From positions 930,001-994,000 of the forward strand of contig NZ_JAAIVI010000017.1 of assembly GCF_011008905.1 (NCBI RefSeq): 64,000 nt of DNA. Reading direction: 5' to 3'. The stretch is from Wenzhouxiangella sp. XN201. Its GTDB lineage: Bacteria; Pseudomonadota; Gammaproteobacteria; Xanthomonadales; Wenzhouxiangellaceae. The notes beneath the pieces were generated by a model that worked only from the letters and a program-made list of their open reading frames with translations, ran no database searches and was not told the origin of the DNA. The translations under genes and the position numbers were made by a program. This document shows positions 6,942 to 18,526 of the stretch, piece after piece; the stretch's first letter is position 1, and each line of letters begins with the position of its first letter.

Positions 6942-9584
6942 GTGGCCGAAGCCGGTAGCGACAAGCCGCGGGGACGTCTGACGCCGGCTCGCCGCCGGCT
7001 GCTCGATCGATTGCTCGACGACCTGCTCGATCGCTCCGATTCCGATCGTCGTGAAATGCTGGCCGAATGCCGGCGTCGCGCTCCCCGCATAGCCAGTTGG
7101 CTCGAGCGCCTGGCCGCGGCCAGCACAGAACCGGGCGGCATGCTCGACGACAGCGCCCGCCACCTGGCCAGTGATGCCCTCGAAGCGCGCGTTCACTCCG
7201 ATGCCTGTTCGCTCGAGCCCGGAACCCGGCTCGGTCCCTGGCGACTGATCGAACGCATCGGCACGGGCGGCATGGGCGAGGTCTATCGGGCCGAGCGCGC
7301 CGACGGTACCTTCGAGATGCAGGTGGCGGTCAAGCTGATTCGTACCCACAGCGATGACCTGGCCCGGCTGCTGACCTTCGAGCGCCAGACCCTGGCCCAT
7401 CTGAGCCATCCCGGTATTGCGCGCCTGCTCGATGGCGGCCTCACCGACGACGGCAGGCCCTACCTGGTCATGGACTGGGTGGACGGGGAGACGCTGGATG
7501 ACTGGTGCCGGGGCCAGGAAGCATCGGTCGACGACTGCCTGCGGGTGTTTGTCGAAGCCTGCGATGCCGTCCTGGCCGCGCATCGTGAATTGATCGTCCA
7601 TGGCGATATCAAGCCGTCAAACCTGAAGGTCACCGATAGCGGCCGCGTCTGCCTGCTGGATTTCGGCGTGGCGCGGTTGCTCGATCGCGAAGGCCAGCAC
7701 GAACTGCCGACGGCGCTCACGCCGGGTTTTGCCGCGCCGGAGGTCATGGAAGGCGAGCCGGTTTCGACTGCGGCTGATATCTACGGCCTGGGCGCCCTGT
7801 TGCACTGGCTGACCTACGGCCATGCGCCCGGGAGAGGAGGGCCGGATCAGATGCGTCAGGCCTGGCGTGGCTATCGGCGCCGGCGTGATCTGCAGGCCAT
7901 CATCGATCGCGCCACGCATCCGGATCCGGCCGAGCGCTATGCCACCGTCAACGCGCTGGCGCTGGAGATCAGGCGCCTGCAGTCCGATCGGCCGCTGCGC
8001 GCGCGTGCGGTGCGTTTGCCCGAGCGCATGGCGCTTTGGGCGCGCCGGCATACCGTCGGCGCAGTGCTGGGCGGGGTGGCGCTGGCGATACTGATCGCGG
8101 CTGTGGGCGGCGTGGGCTGGCAGGCCCGGGTGGCGTCGGTCGAGCGCGACCTGGCGCAGGCCGAGGCAGCGCGCTCGAATGCGCTGCGCGAACACCTGAC
8201 CCTGCTGTTTCGTGAGGTCGGCAGCCTGGCCGATGACACCGAGGAAATGACCGCGCGCGAACTGCTCGATCGCACGGCCGATGTGGCCGGTGAGTGGCTG
8301 GCCGAGGATCCGGATCTGCGCCAGCAGGTCAATGCCGTGCTCGGCGAAATCATGATCGCCCTTAACGACTATGCTTCGGCCGAGTCCCTGCTGGCCGATT
8401 TTGCCGGCGGCGATGCCGGCAGCGAAAATCCCCTGCTGCACTCGATTGCCCTGCTCGACATGGCGCAGGTTCACCATCGTCGCGGTCGCATCGCCGAGGG
8501 GCTTGAACTGGCCGAGCAGGCGGTGGGTATGCTCGAAGCACTGCCCGGCACCCATCCGGCCCGATTGTCCGATGGCTTGCAGATTCTCGGCCGACTGCGG
8601 CGCGATGCCGGGCAGTTCGAAGCGGCGGTCAGTGATCTCAGGCGTGCCCGCGAACTGGCACTGGAAGTCTCGGCCGGGCCGCGGCCCCTGATGGCGCGCG
8701 CCGAAAACAACCTGGCCATTACCCTGCTGATCGGTGGTGATCTCGAGGCGGCCGCCCGTCATCTCGAGGCGGCCGAGGCCTTGTGGCTGGCCCTGGGTCG
8801 CGACGATTCCAGCGATGCGCTGTCGGTGATGGCCAACCTGGCGTCCGTGCTCGACCGGATCGGGCGCAGCGATGAAGCCGAGCAGCGGCTCAGAAGAGTC
8901 ATCGAGATTCGTCGTGAGCAATACGGGCCTTCGGCCGCGATGGCCGCGGCCCGGCTTGCGCTCGGGCGTTTGCTGGTGGTGCGCGGTGATTACGAAGCGG
9001 CCGAGCGCCAGCTCGAGCAGGCCGCGGAGACCTTCGCGCGATTCATCGGCGACGACACACCCGATTACGCTGCGGCCCGATTCGGCCGGGGTGAACTGGC
9101 CGAGGCCCGCGGCAATTTCGAACGCGCGCTTGAACATTATCGAAAGGCCGAGGAACTCATGACCGGCCTGCTCGGCGAGCATCACCCCTACAGCCTGCAG
9201 ACACGCCTGGCCCTGCTCGGCGTCGAGCGTCGCCTGGACCTGGATTTCGATCCGGCCGACTACGAGCAACTCAGTGCCGATGCCGAGGCGGCAGGCGGCG
9301 CGGCCCGCTCGGTGGCCTCGGCCGTGGCCTGTGAGCGCGCTCGCTTCGAACTCGAGCGCGGGCGCTACGATGCGGCCGGCGAACAGGCCGAGGAGTGTCT
9401 GAATCTGCGCCAGGCGGCGGGCCTGGGTGGCTGGCGGCTGACCGAGGCCGAGGCCTTGATCGCGGCAGCAGACGCTGCCGGAGATGATCAGCCGGAACTG
9501 AGCCAGCTGGTGGAGCAACTGGCCGCCGCCATGCACCCCGAGCATCCCGTCGTCACGTGGTTCGACCAGTTGGACAAGACTTGA
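6942..9584 (+). CDS. Membrane-bound Ser/Thr protein kinase with C-terminal TPR-like repeats
   Basis: An 880-residue Hanks-type kinase. A leader of about 95 residues precedes the kinase domain (about 98-350): glycine loop GTGGMGEVY (107-115), lysine K131 in VAVKLI, catalytic HGDIKPSN (220-227), DFG at 240-242 and APE in FAAPEVMEG. The usual HRD arginine is glycine here, making it a non-RD kinase. One transmembrane helix (about 373-393) leads to a long C-terminal part rich in paired-helix repeats of TPR type (about 440-860) that should bind a partner or peptide. Start is GTG at 6942, 3 nt after the sigma gene. The pairing suggests the kinase relays an envelope signal to that sigma factor; this is inference. 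Confidence 0.92.
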   Translation: MAEAGSDKPRGRLTPARRRLLDRLLDDLLDRSDSDRREMLAECRRRAPRIASWLERLAAASTEPGGMLDDSARHLASDALEARVHSDACSLEPGTRLGPWRLIERIGTGGMGEVYRAERADGTFEMQVAVKLIRTHSDDLARLLTFERQTLAHLSHPGIARLLDGGLTDDGRPYLVMDWVDGETLDDWCRGQEASVDDCLRVFVEACDAVLAAHRELIVHGDIKPSNLKVTDSGRVCLLDFGVARLLDREGQHELPTALTPGFAAPEVMEGEPVSTAADIYGLGALLHWLTYGHAPGRGGPDQMRQAWRGYRRRRDLQAIIDRATHPDPAERYATVNALALEIRRLQSDRPLRARAVRLPERMALWARRHTVGAVLGGVALAILIAAVGGVGWQARVASVERDLAQAEAARSNALREHLTLLFREVGSLADDTEEMTARELLDRTADVAGEWLAEDPDLRQQVNAVLGEIMIALNDYASAESLLADFAGGDAGSENPLLHSIALLDMAQVHHRRGRIAEGLELAEQAVGMLEALPGTHPARLSDGLQILGRLRRDAGQFEAAVSDLRRARELALEVSAGPRPLMARAENNLAITLLIGGDLEAAARHLEAAEALWLALGRDDSSDALSVMANLASVLDRIGRSDEAEQRLRRVIEIRREQYGPSAAMAAARLALGRLLVVRGDYEAAERQLEQAAETFARFIGDDTPDYAAARFGRGELAEARGNFERALEHYRKAEELMTGLLGEHHPYSLQTRLALLGVERRLDLDFDPADYEQLSADAEAAGGAARSVASAVACERARFELERGRYDAAGEQAEECLNLRQAAGLGGWRLTEAEALIAAADAAGDDQPELSQLVEQLAAAMHPEHPVVTWFDQLDKT

Positions 9585-9637
9585 CTTTCGGGCTGCCACC
9601 CTCATTGATCCGATAGGACTTTTCAGGCAGCCAAGGC

Positions 9638-12708
<3,071 letters not shown>

Positions 12709-12719
12709 GACTCAAAGGT

Positions 12720-12833
12720 GTCGTCCCGGCCTCTGAGCCGGGACCTCGCATGCTTCGGTTCGGCACGGCCTGGCTGATTGCTACCGGACAGGTGCGAGAT
12801 CCCGGATATTTGCTGCGCAAATTTCGGGATGAC
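12720..12833. repeat. GTC(A/G)TCCCGG palindromic element
   Basis: A full copy of about 114 bp: GTCGTCCCGGCC at the left, inner arms GGGACCTCGCA and GGTGCGAGATCCCGG, and TTTCGGGATGAC at the right end. It starts 11 nt after the fadH stop and ends 23 nt before the thrB stop, so it fills the gap between convergent genes. The core CACGGCC...CTGATT...ACCGG is conserved with the copies at 4395 and 6101. Confidence 0.78.
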
Positions 12834-12856
12834 ATTGGGTGCTTTTGGCCGCGTAG

Positions 12857-13807
12857 CTAATCTGGCTCCAGCCTTGCTCCCGGTGCATCCACCGGGGAAA
12901 TGAGGGCGGTGGCGGCCAGGTTCGCCTGCTCGAAGGCCTTGACCATGGCCGGGGCGGCGCGGTGGGCTTCCGGGGCGCTGGCGAACCAGGCGAAGATGCT
13001 GGGGCCCGAGCCGGAAAGGCTGGCGCCCAGGGCCTGGTGATCGAGCGCCGTCTGCTTGACTGCTTCGAATCCGGGGATCAGCCCGGCACGTCGTGGTTCG
13101 ACCAGCACGTCTTCGAGGCCCTTGCGGATCAATCCCAAGTCGTTGGCGTAGCAGCCGGCCAGGACCCGCGCCAGGTTGGCCTGGGCGGCCGTGATGAGGC
13201 CAAGATCGAATGGGGCTTCCAGCGCGGCCCGGGTCTGGCGGGTTTCGATGCTCATGTCGGGGCGTACCACCACCGCGGTCAGGCCCTCGGGTACGGGAAT
13301 GCGGATCAGGTCATCGCCGGCGGCCAGCACCAGGCCGCCGAGCAATTGCGGGCCGACGTTGTCTCCGCAGTCGGCGCCGGAGGCGACACGTTCGCCTTCC
13401 AGCGCATGCCGGTAGAGTGCGCGCTGGGCCAACGGGCGGTCGAGCAGGGCGTTGGCGGCGACCACCGCAGCCACTGCACTGGCGGCCGAGCCGGCCAGGC
13501 CCGAAGCCAGCGGAATGCCCTTGTCGATGGTTAATTCGATGCCCGCATCCGGTGCCCGGGCGGCCAGCAGGGATCGCACCGCGCGCGATGCGGTGTTGTC
13601 GTCCGCTTCGGTGGGTAGTTCGGTGGCCACCCCCGCAATCGAGACGATGCGCACCCCGGGTTTGTCCACGCGCCGGGCGGTTACGCGATCGGCCAGGCCT
13701 TCAATCGCATGCCCGAGCAGGTCGAAGCCGACGGCGACGTTGCCGATGCAGGCGGGGGCGAGGGCGGTTGCCGTTGCGGATGCCGTTGCCGTTCGATCGA
13801 TTGTCAT
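12857..13807 (-). CDS. thrB: Homoserine kinase (GHMP family)
   Basis: A 316-residue GHMP kinase that phosphorylates homoserine in threonine synthesis. The N-terminus has APACIGNVAVGFDLLGHA, the typical ThrB substrate strand. The ATP loop is PLASGLAGSAASAVAA (family pattern PxxxGLGSSAA). A C-terminal GASLSGSGPSIFAW closes the GHMP fold. I chose ATG 13807 because it gives MTIDRTA and has AGGGG upstream; a GTG at 13837 would add ten residues and overlap the upstream gene. thrA and thrC are not next to it, unlike the usual thrABC operon. It follows the YeiH-like gene on the same strand and may be co-transcribed with it. Confidence 0.9.
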   Translation of the reverse strand: MTIDRTATASATATALAPACIGNVAVGFDLLGHAIEGLADRVTARRVDKPGVRIVSIAGVATELPTEADDNTASRAVRSLLAARAPDAGIELTIDKGIPLASGLAGSAASAVAAVVAANALLDRPLAQRALYRHALEGERVASGADCGDNVGPQLLGGLVLAAGDDLIRIPVPEGLTAVVVRPDMSIETRQTRAALEAPFDLGLITAAQANLARVLAGCYANDLGLIRKGLEDVLVEPRRAGLIPGFEAVKQTALDHQALGASLSGSGPSIFAWFASAPEAHRAAPAMVKAFEQANLAATALISPVDAPGARLEPD

Positions 13808-13821
13808 CAGTTCTGCTGCCC

Positions 13822-14856
13822 CTAATTCATCCACCACACCGCCACACCGAACATCACGGCCGCCGCGGCCACGGCCGCGACCGCCGGTTTCCAGCCATGC
13901 GCCTTGAGTTCCGAGGGCTGGACCGTCGTGGCCAGGGCGGTCATGGCCATGGCGAAGGCGAACATCGAGGCCTGGGCCACGACCGCCAGGATGTCATTCC
14001 ACAGCGCGTGGTCGGGGCCGAGCAGGGCATCGATGCCGCTGCGTGCGCCCGAGAGCGCGATGAAGGCGACGATGAAAAGCGGCAGGCGCACCTTGGCCGA
14101 GCCGCCTTCGTGGCGACGGGTGTAGAACCAGACCAGGGCCGGGATGAGGATCAGCATGCCGGCGTTTCGCATCAGCTTGGCGACCGTGGCGGCCACCAGC
14201 GTGCCGTCCGCGTCCCAGGCCTGCTCGTGCAGGGCGGCCGCGGCCGTGACCTGGGCGGTGTCGTGCACGGCGACGCCCAGGATGAAACCGATCTCTTCGG
14301 GGCTCTCGAACAGCCGCTCGAGCAGCCACGGATAGAGGACGGTCGCCGTGAGGCCGATCAGGGCAATACAGGCGATGGCGTAGCAGATCTCATCGCTTTT
14401 CGCCTTGAGCCCCGGCGCGGTGGCAGCAATCGCCGAAGCACCACAGATGGAGGTGCCGGCGGCCAGCAGGATACCCAGGCGCGGGCCGGCACCCGCCAGT
14501 CGCGCCAGCAACAGGGTGACCAGCAGACCCGTGGCGACCACCAGCAGTACCAGCGGCCAGGCCTGGGCGCCGAGCTGGCCGAGGTCGGCCAGGCTCAGGC
14601 GCAGGCCGATCAGGGCCACCGCGGTCTTGAGGATGATGCCGCGGGCCAGGGCCAGGCCGGGTTCGAGCCCGGGGCGCCGGTTGACCGGAGCGGCCAGCGC
14701 CAGCCCGGCGAGAATGGCCACCAGCATCATCGACAGCGGCAGACTGCCCACCGGCGGTGGCAGCAGGGCGATGAGGCGGACGATGAGCCAGGCGCCGGCG
14801 GCAATTACAGCGGCCAGGGCCAGGCCCGGTATCCGGGAGCGTAGTGTTTCGGTCAC
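13822..14856 (-). CDS. YeiH family putative sulfate/anion exporter (UPF0324)
   Basis: A 344-residue inner-membrane protein with about ten hydrophobic helices. It matches the YeiH/UPF0324 family: a PGLALAAVIAAGAWLIVRL first helix, RRPGLEPGLALARGIILKTAVALIGLRLS, GTSICGASAIAA (the family glycine/serine motif) and VHDTAQVTAAA with conserved His-Asp. Members are described as putative sulfate exporters, but the transported ion is poorly established. No LysR regulator is adjacent, although this is common near yeiH. It lies divergent from rpsP and 14 nt upstream of thrB. Confidence 0.85.
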   Translation of the reverse strand: MTETLRSRIPGLALAAVIAAGAWLIVRLIALLPPPVGSLPLSMMLVAILAGLALAAPVNRRPGLEPGLALARGIILKTAVALIGLRLSLADLGQLGAQAWPLVLLVVATGLLVTLLLARLAGAGPRLGILLAAGTSICGASAIAATAPGLKAKSDEICYAIACIALIGLTATVLYPWLLERLFESPEEIGFILGVAVHDTAQVTAAAALHEQAWDADGTLVAATVAKLMRNAGMLILIPALVWFYTRRHEGGSAKVRLPLFIVAFIALSGARSGIDALLGPDHALWNDILAVVAQASMFAFAMAMTALATTVQPSELKAHGWKPAVAAVAAAAVMFGVAVWWMN

Positions 14857-14945
14857 GGCAGGGGCATGCAGACGTTGAAAACTTCGGGCATGATAGTCGA
14901 AGCGGGAAGGCCGGCTGCAATCGTATTTCCAGAGCTGTTTCGGGC

Positions 14946-14974
14946 TTTCCTTTCGGCGTTTCTTCGGCTAAAAT
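14946..14974 (+). promoter_or_regulatory. Possible sigma-70 promoter for rpsP-rimM-trmD
   Basis: TAAAAT at 14969-14974 is a good -10 hexamer; TTTCCT at 14946-14951 is a weak -35 with 17-nt spacing. It lies 72 nt before the rpsP start, in the 190-bp divergent interval, which holds nothing else recognisable. Confidence 0.35.
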
Positions 14975-15046
14975 TGCGGGTTTGCCGAATTAAGCAATTG
15001 CCAAGCATCGGAACCGGAATGGTTCCGGCGCGATTCAGGAGAGAAC

Positions 15047-15304
15047 ATGGTCAAGATTCGCATGAGCCGGGGCGGCGCCAAGAAGCAGCCTTTCTACCAC
15101 ATCGTGGTAACCGACAGCCGCAACGCCCGTGACGGTCGCAGCATCGAGCGCCTCGGGTTCTTCAATCCCGTCGCGCGCGGTCAGAACGAGCGCCTGCGCC
15201 TGGATGTCGAGCGCGTGGACTACTGGCTCGGCCAGGGTGCGCAGATTTCCGAACGCGTTCGCGATCTGGCCAACGAAGCACGCCGGGCCCAGTCGGCGGC
15301 CTGA
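15047..15304 (+). CDS. rpsP: 30S ribosomal protein S16
   Basis: An 85-residue ribosomal protein of the small-subunit body. It starts [20 protein letters not shown], the S16 signature, and continues [19 protein letters not shown]. The length fits the family (about 80-90). AGGAGA is placed 6 nt before the ATG. It opens the conserved rpsP-rimM-trmD-rplS cluster; rimM follows after 4 nt. Confidence 0.97.
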   Translation: MVKIRMSRGGAKKQPFYHIVVTDSRNARDGRSIERLGFFNPVARGQNERLRLDVERVDYWLGQGAQISERVRDLANEARRAQSAA

Positions 15305-15308
15305 ACCC

Positions 15309-15818
15309 ATGTCGGCAGACGAATCGGTCCTTGTCGGCCGATTCAACGGCCCCTGGGGTGTTCAAGGCTGGGTCAGGATCTGGTCCGACACCCGGCCGCC
15401 GGTCGCCATCTTCGACTACCAGCCCTGGTTGATCGGCGACGGCCAATCCATCGAAGTTGAGCAGTGGCATCGGTCGGGTCCCCGGCTGGTGGCCAAACTG
15501 CGTGATGTCGATACGCCCGAACAAGCCGCTGCGCTTGGCAAAACAGACATCCGCGTCGCGCGCTCGGCGCTGCCCGAACCCGAAGCAGACGAATACTACT
15601 GGCACGACCTGATCGGCCTCGAGGTGGTCAACCTCGAGGGCCACGTCTATGGTCATGTGGCCCGAATGCTGGAAACCGGCGCCCACGATGTGATGGAAAT
15701 CGACGGGGACTCACCGGTACTCATTCCCTTCGTGAGCGGCGAATTCGTACGCGAGGTCGATCTGACCGAGGGCCGGATTACCGTCGACTGGCCGCTGGAA
15801 TGGACCGAGTCGGAATGA
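15309..15818 (+). CDS. rimM: 16S rRNA processing protein RimM
   Basis: A 169-residue assembly factor for the 30S head that binds S19. The N-terminal barrel starts [17 protein letters not shown] (family pattern GxxxGxxGxxGxVKV). The C-terminal PRC-barrel contains [13 protein letters not shown] and [16 protein letters not shown]. The ATG at 15309 is right after rpsP. Its TGA overlaps the trmD ATG by one frame step (ATGA), implying translational coupling. Confidence 0.96.
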   Translation: MSADESVLVGRFNGPWGVQGWVRIWSDTRPPVAIFDYQPWLIGDGQSIEVEQWHRSGPRLVAKLRDVDTPEQAAALGKTDIRVARSALPEPEADEYYWHDLIGLEVVNLEGHVYGHVARMLETGAHDVMEIDGDSPVLIPFVSGEFVREVDLTEGRITVDWPLEWTESE

Positions 15819-16564
15819 TCTCGCGCATCGATGTCATCACCCTGTTTCCCGAGTGGGTCCAAAGCCTGAAGGGCCTGGGCCTGACCGGCCGCGCGCTGGC
15901 CGACGGGCGCGTGGCGCTGCACTGCTGGAATCCGCGCGACTACGCCAGCGGTGTGCACCGCAGCGTGGACGATCGCCCCTACGGCGGCGGGCCCGGCATG
16001 GTGATGCGGCCCGAGCCCCTGGCCAAGGCCATCGAGGCGGCGCGCGCTGACGGTGCCGAGGCGCCGGTGGCCTGCCTTTCACCGCAGGGCCGGCGGCTGG
16101 ATCAGGCCGGGGTCGGGACCCTGGCGCAGCGCGAGCGACTGATTCTGGTGTGCGGACGCTACGAGGGTATCGACGAGCGGGTGATGGATGAACTGGTCGA
16201 CGAGGAGTGGTCGATCGGCGATTTCGTGCTTTCCGGCGGCGAGCCGGCGGCGGCGGTGATGATCGATGCGGTTGTGCGCCTGCTGCCGGGCGTGTTGGGC
16301 CATGAACAGTCGGCCGAACAGGATTCGTTCGCCGACGGTCTGCTGGATTGCCCGCACTACACGCGGCCGGAAACCTGGCGTGGCCAGACGGTGCCGGAAG
16401 TGTTGCTCAGCGGTGACCATGCCCGCGTCGAGCGCTGGCGTCGGGCGCAGTCCCTCGATCGGACCCGCCGGCGCCGGCCGGATTTGATGCAGACGCGCGA
16501 GCTCGACCCGGACGAAGAGGCGCTGCTGGCCGAATTTTCCAAATCCGGGCGAGACAAGCGCTGA
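15815..16564 (+). CDS. trmD: tRNA (guanine-N1-)-methyltransferase
   Basis: A 249-residue SPOUT-class methyltransferase making m1G37 in tRNAs, using S-adenosylmethionine. Key parts seen: [10 protein letters not shown] at the start, [16 protein letters not shown] (substrate loop), [15 protein letters not shown] (SAM knot) and [14 protein letters not shown]. The ATG at 15815 was chosen over one at 15800 because it overlaps the rimM stop and starts at [12 protein letters not shown]. Length is standard. Confidence 0.97.
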   Translation: MISRIDVITLFPEWVQSLKGLGLTGRALADGRVALHCWNPRDYASGVHRSVDDRPYGGGPGMVMRPEPLAKAIEAARADGAEAPVACLSPQGRRLDQAGVGTLAQRERLILVCGRYEGIDERVMDELVDEEWSIGDFVLSGGEPAAAVMIDAVVRLLPGVLGHEQSAEQDSFADGLLDCPHYTRPETWRGQTVPEVLLSGDHARVERWRRAQSLDRTRRRRPDLMQTRELDPDEEALLAEFSKSGRDKR

Positions 16565-16579
16565 AAACGACGTTATAAT
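16551..16579 (+). promoter_or_regulatory. Sigma-70 promoter for rplS
   Basis: GAGACA (16551-16556) matches TTGACA at four of six positions and is 17 nt from a perfect TATAAT (16574-16579). The promoter overlaps the last codons of trmD, so L19 can be made independently of the upstream cluster. Confidence 0.6.
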
Positions 16580-16592
16580 GGCCAGCTTATTT

Positions 16593-16607
16593 GCCCCGCG
16601 AAGGGGC
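16593..16607 (+). promoter_or_regulatory. Hairpin in the rplS leader
   Basis: GCCCC-GCGAA-GGGGC forms a five-pair GC stem just after the promoter, about 30 nt before the rplS start. It could be part of an L19 autoregulatory leader, as described for several bacteria, or only a 5' stabilising stem. Confidence 0.3.
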
Positions 16608-16636
16608 TGTCACGCTCAATCGGGAAGAACGCAGTC

Positions 16637-17008
16637 ATGAGCAACATCATCGACGAAATCAACAAGGAACAGACCGAGCGCGAGATTCCGGAATTTGCCG
16701 CCGGCGACACGGTCGTGGTCAATCTCTGGGTGCGTGAAGGGGAACGTGAGCGCGTGCAGGCCTTCGAAGGCGTGTGCATCGCCAAGCGCAACCGCGGGCT
16801 CAACTCCGCCTTTACCGTGCGAAAAATCTCTCACGGCACCGGCGTCGAGCGTGTCTTCCAGACGTACAGCCCGCTGATCGAGTCGATCAAGATCAAGCGC
16901 CGGGGCAAGGTGCGTCGCGCCAAGCTGTTCTACCTGCGCGACCTCGAAGGCAAGGCTGCGCGCATCAAGGAAAAGCTTTCCAGCTCGGGCCGCCGCGCCC
17001 GCGCCTGA
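16637..17008 (+). CDS. rplS: 50S ribosomal protein L19
   Basis: A 123-residue large-subunit protein at the 30S-50S interface. Typical segments are [43 protein letters not shown] and [14 protein letters not shown]. The length is normal. It follows trmD by 72 nt with its own promoter, and is closed by a strong bidirectional terminator. Confidence 0.97.
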   Translation: MSNIIDEINKEQTEREIPEFAAGDTVVVNLWVREGERERVQAFEGVCIAKRNRGLNSAFTVRKISHGTGVERVFQTYSPLIESIKIKRRGKVRRAKLFYLRDLEGKAARIKEKLSSSGRRARA

Positions 17009-17027
17009 TACCGGGTACCAGGGCTAG

Positions 17028-17059
17028 AAAAAAGGCCAGCTTTCGAGCTGGCCTTTTTT
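17028..17059. terminator. Bidirectional rho-independent terminator
   Basis: An A-tract, the stem GGCCAGC / GCTGGCC with a short TTTCGA loop, and a T-tract make a perfect palindrome. It works on both strands, ending rplS on the plus strand and the bactofilin/M23 transcript on the minus strand. Confidence 0.9.
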
Positions 17060-17093
17060 CGTTTGGGCGCCGTGCCCGCATGATTTCGGCGCT

Positions 17094-17546
17094 TCAGCCG
17101 CTCACGGTTGCCGCCTGATCGTCCTTTTCGGCCTTGTCGGCCGGCTTTGCGGTCTTGGATTCATGCGCCAGCTGCCGCGGTGATCCCGCTTCCTGTTCAC
17201 GAATCCGGCTGTTGCCGTTGAACTGCCCACCGGGCTCGATCACCAGTTCGCTGACCACCACATCGCCCTGGACCCGGCCGCCGGCAACAATCTCCAGCCG
17301 TCGGGCCGAAATGCTGCCCTCGAAACTGCCGCTGACATAGAGGCGCTCGGCTTCGATTTCGCCTTCGACCCGGCCTTGCTCGCCAATGGCGATTTCAGCC
17401 TCGGAGCGGATCGTGCCCTCGATATGACCGTCGATGTGCAGGTGATCGCTCAGGGTGAGGTCGCCGACAAGCTTTGTACCTGCTGCAACAACGGTGTTTC
17501 CGGCACGTTCGCTGCCGTGCGTACGATTTCGGTCAAGGATTCCCAT
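17094..17546 (-). CDS. Bactofilin (polymer-forming cytoskeletal protein)
   Basis: A 150-residue bactofilin, a self-polymerising beta-helix scaffold at the inner face of the membrane that guides local cell-wall shaping. A short N-terminal tail is followed by the repeated beta-helix core (about 18-115: GTKLVGDLTLSDHLHIDG, VEGEIEAERLYVSG, GGRVQGDVVVSELVIEPGG). A charged tail rich in Lys, Asp and Ala ends the protein. Its ATG lies 97 nt inside the M23 peptidase gene, in another frame. A similar overlap of a peptidase gene with ccmA is known for Helicobacter csd1-ccmA, which supports a shared job in cell shape. Confidence 0.9.
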   Translation of the reverse strand: MGILDRNRTHGSERAGNTVVAAGTKLVGDLTLSDHLHIDGHIEGTIRSEAEIAIGEQGRVEGEIEAERLYVSGSFEGSISARRLEIVAGGRVQGDVVVSELVIEPGGQFNGNSRIREQEAGSPRQLAHESKTAKPADKAEKDDQAATVSG

Positions 17547-18403
17547 TGAACGCGATCCTCCTCGCTGAACAGAACGTCGAATTCTTCCAGCGACCAGCGC
17601 AGGAAGGGTGAGGGGTCGAGGCGACGCTGCAGGTAGCGTACCTCGTAGTGAAGATGGGGCGCGGCCGACTGACCGGTGTTGCCCGAATAGCCCAGCAATT
17701 CGCCGCGCTTGACGTAACTGCCGCTTTCGACGGCGATTTCGTCAAGGTGACCGAAGATGGTCGAGAAGCCGTAATTGTGGACCAGCTTGACCATCTTGCC
17801 GAGGCCGGAGTCGCGGTGCAGGGCGGCCCATTCGACCACGCCGTCGGCGGTGGCGTGAATGGGCGTGCCGCGCTTGGCGCGCAGGTCGACGCCGCCGTGC
17901 AGGCTTTCTTGTTCGTGGATCGGATGCTGGCGCATGCCGTAACGGCTGGTGACGAGGCCCGAGTCGACCGGAAAGCCGCTGGGAATGGAGCGCAGCATCA
18001 GTTGCCGCTGGAAGGCGGTGCGACCGGCAACGTCGATCCGCTGGGCCAGGGGCTGCTCGTCGTTCGGCTGCAGGCCCACCAGCGTCTCGATCCGGCCCAG
18101 CTCGCCGCCGAGAGCGGCCAGTTCGCGTCGGCGTTCCCGAAGCTGGTCCTGCAGTCGGCCGGTTTCGGCTGTCAGGCGCTGGTTGTCGGCCTGAATGCGC
18201 TGATTGTCACCGCTCAAGCCGGCAACCTGCCGATCCAGCTCGCCCACCCGGCCGGACAGCAGGACGATGGCCAGTGCGCCGCCGATGAACGCCAATGCCA
18301 GCCCGGCCGTCGCTCCGGCGATGAGGCGCTGTGTCCGTTGGCCAAGCGTGAAATGTTGCGAACCGCGATGGCTGGAAATTGTGATTGAATAGTCTTGCCG
18401 CAT
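17450..18403 (-). CDS. M23 family metallopeptidase (membrane-anchored peptidoglycan endopeptidase)
   Basis: A 317-residue LytM-type zinc endopeptidase facing the periplasm. A cytoplasmic start (MRQDYSITISSHRG) leads to one transmembrane helix (about 30-52) and a coiled coil (about 53-100). The M23 domain (about 175-270) has zinc ligands in HGGVDLRA (His and Asp) and HLHYEV (HxH). All catalytic residues are present, so it should cut peptidoglycan cross-links. It overlaps the bactofilin gene by 97 nt; together they probably form a shape-determining module. The ATG at 18403 begins the conserved N-terminus; the longer open frame to 19021 is antisense to the lipoprotein gene. Confidence 0.92.
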   Translation of the reverse strand: MRQDYSITISSHRGSQHFTLGQRTQRLIAGATAGLALAFIGGALAIVLLSGRVGELDRQVAGLSGDNQRIQADNQRLTAETGRLQDQLRERRRELAALGGELGRIETLVGLQPNDEQPLAQRIDVAGRTAFQRQLMLRSIPSGFPVDSGLVTSRYGMRQHPIHEQESLHGGVDLRAKRGTPIHATADGVVEWAALHRDSGLGKMVKLVHNYGFSTIFGHLDEIAVESGSYVKRGELLGYSGNTGQSAAPHLHYEVRYLQRRLDPSPFLRWSLEEFDVLFSEEDRVQWESLTEIVRTAANVPETPLLQQVQSLSATSP

Positions 18404-18526
18404 GCCTTGTTTGTCGTTTTCTTTAGTCGGGCCGGGCGAAAGGCCCGTCATTATGCGAGGCCCGGCGGCATGATGCAAATGTCGCGTTAGAATATCGGCA
18501 TTCCCATTTTTGCCGGAGTGAGTGCC

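Noticed and set aside
7617-9605. 662-codon minus-strand frame opposite the kinase gene
   Set aside because: Antisense shadow; the plus-strand kinase has all catalytic motifs and the antisense product has none.
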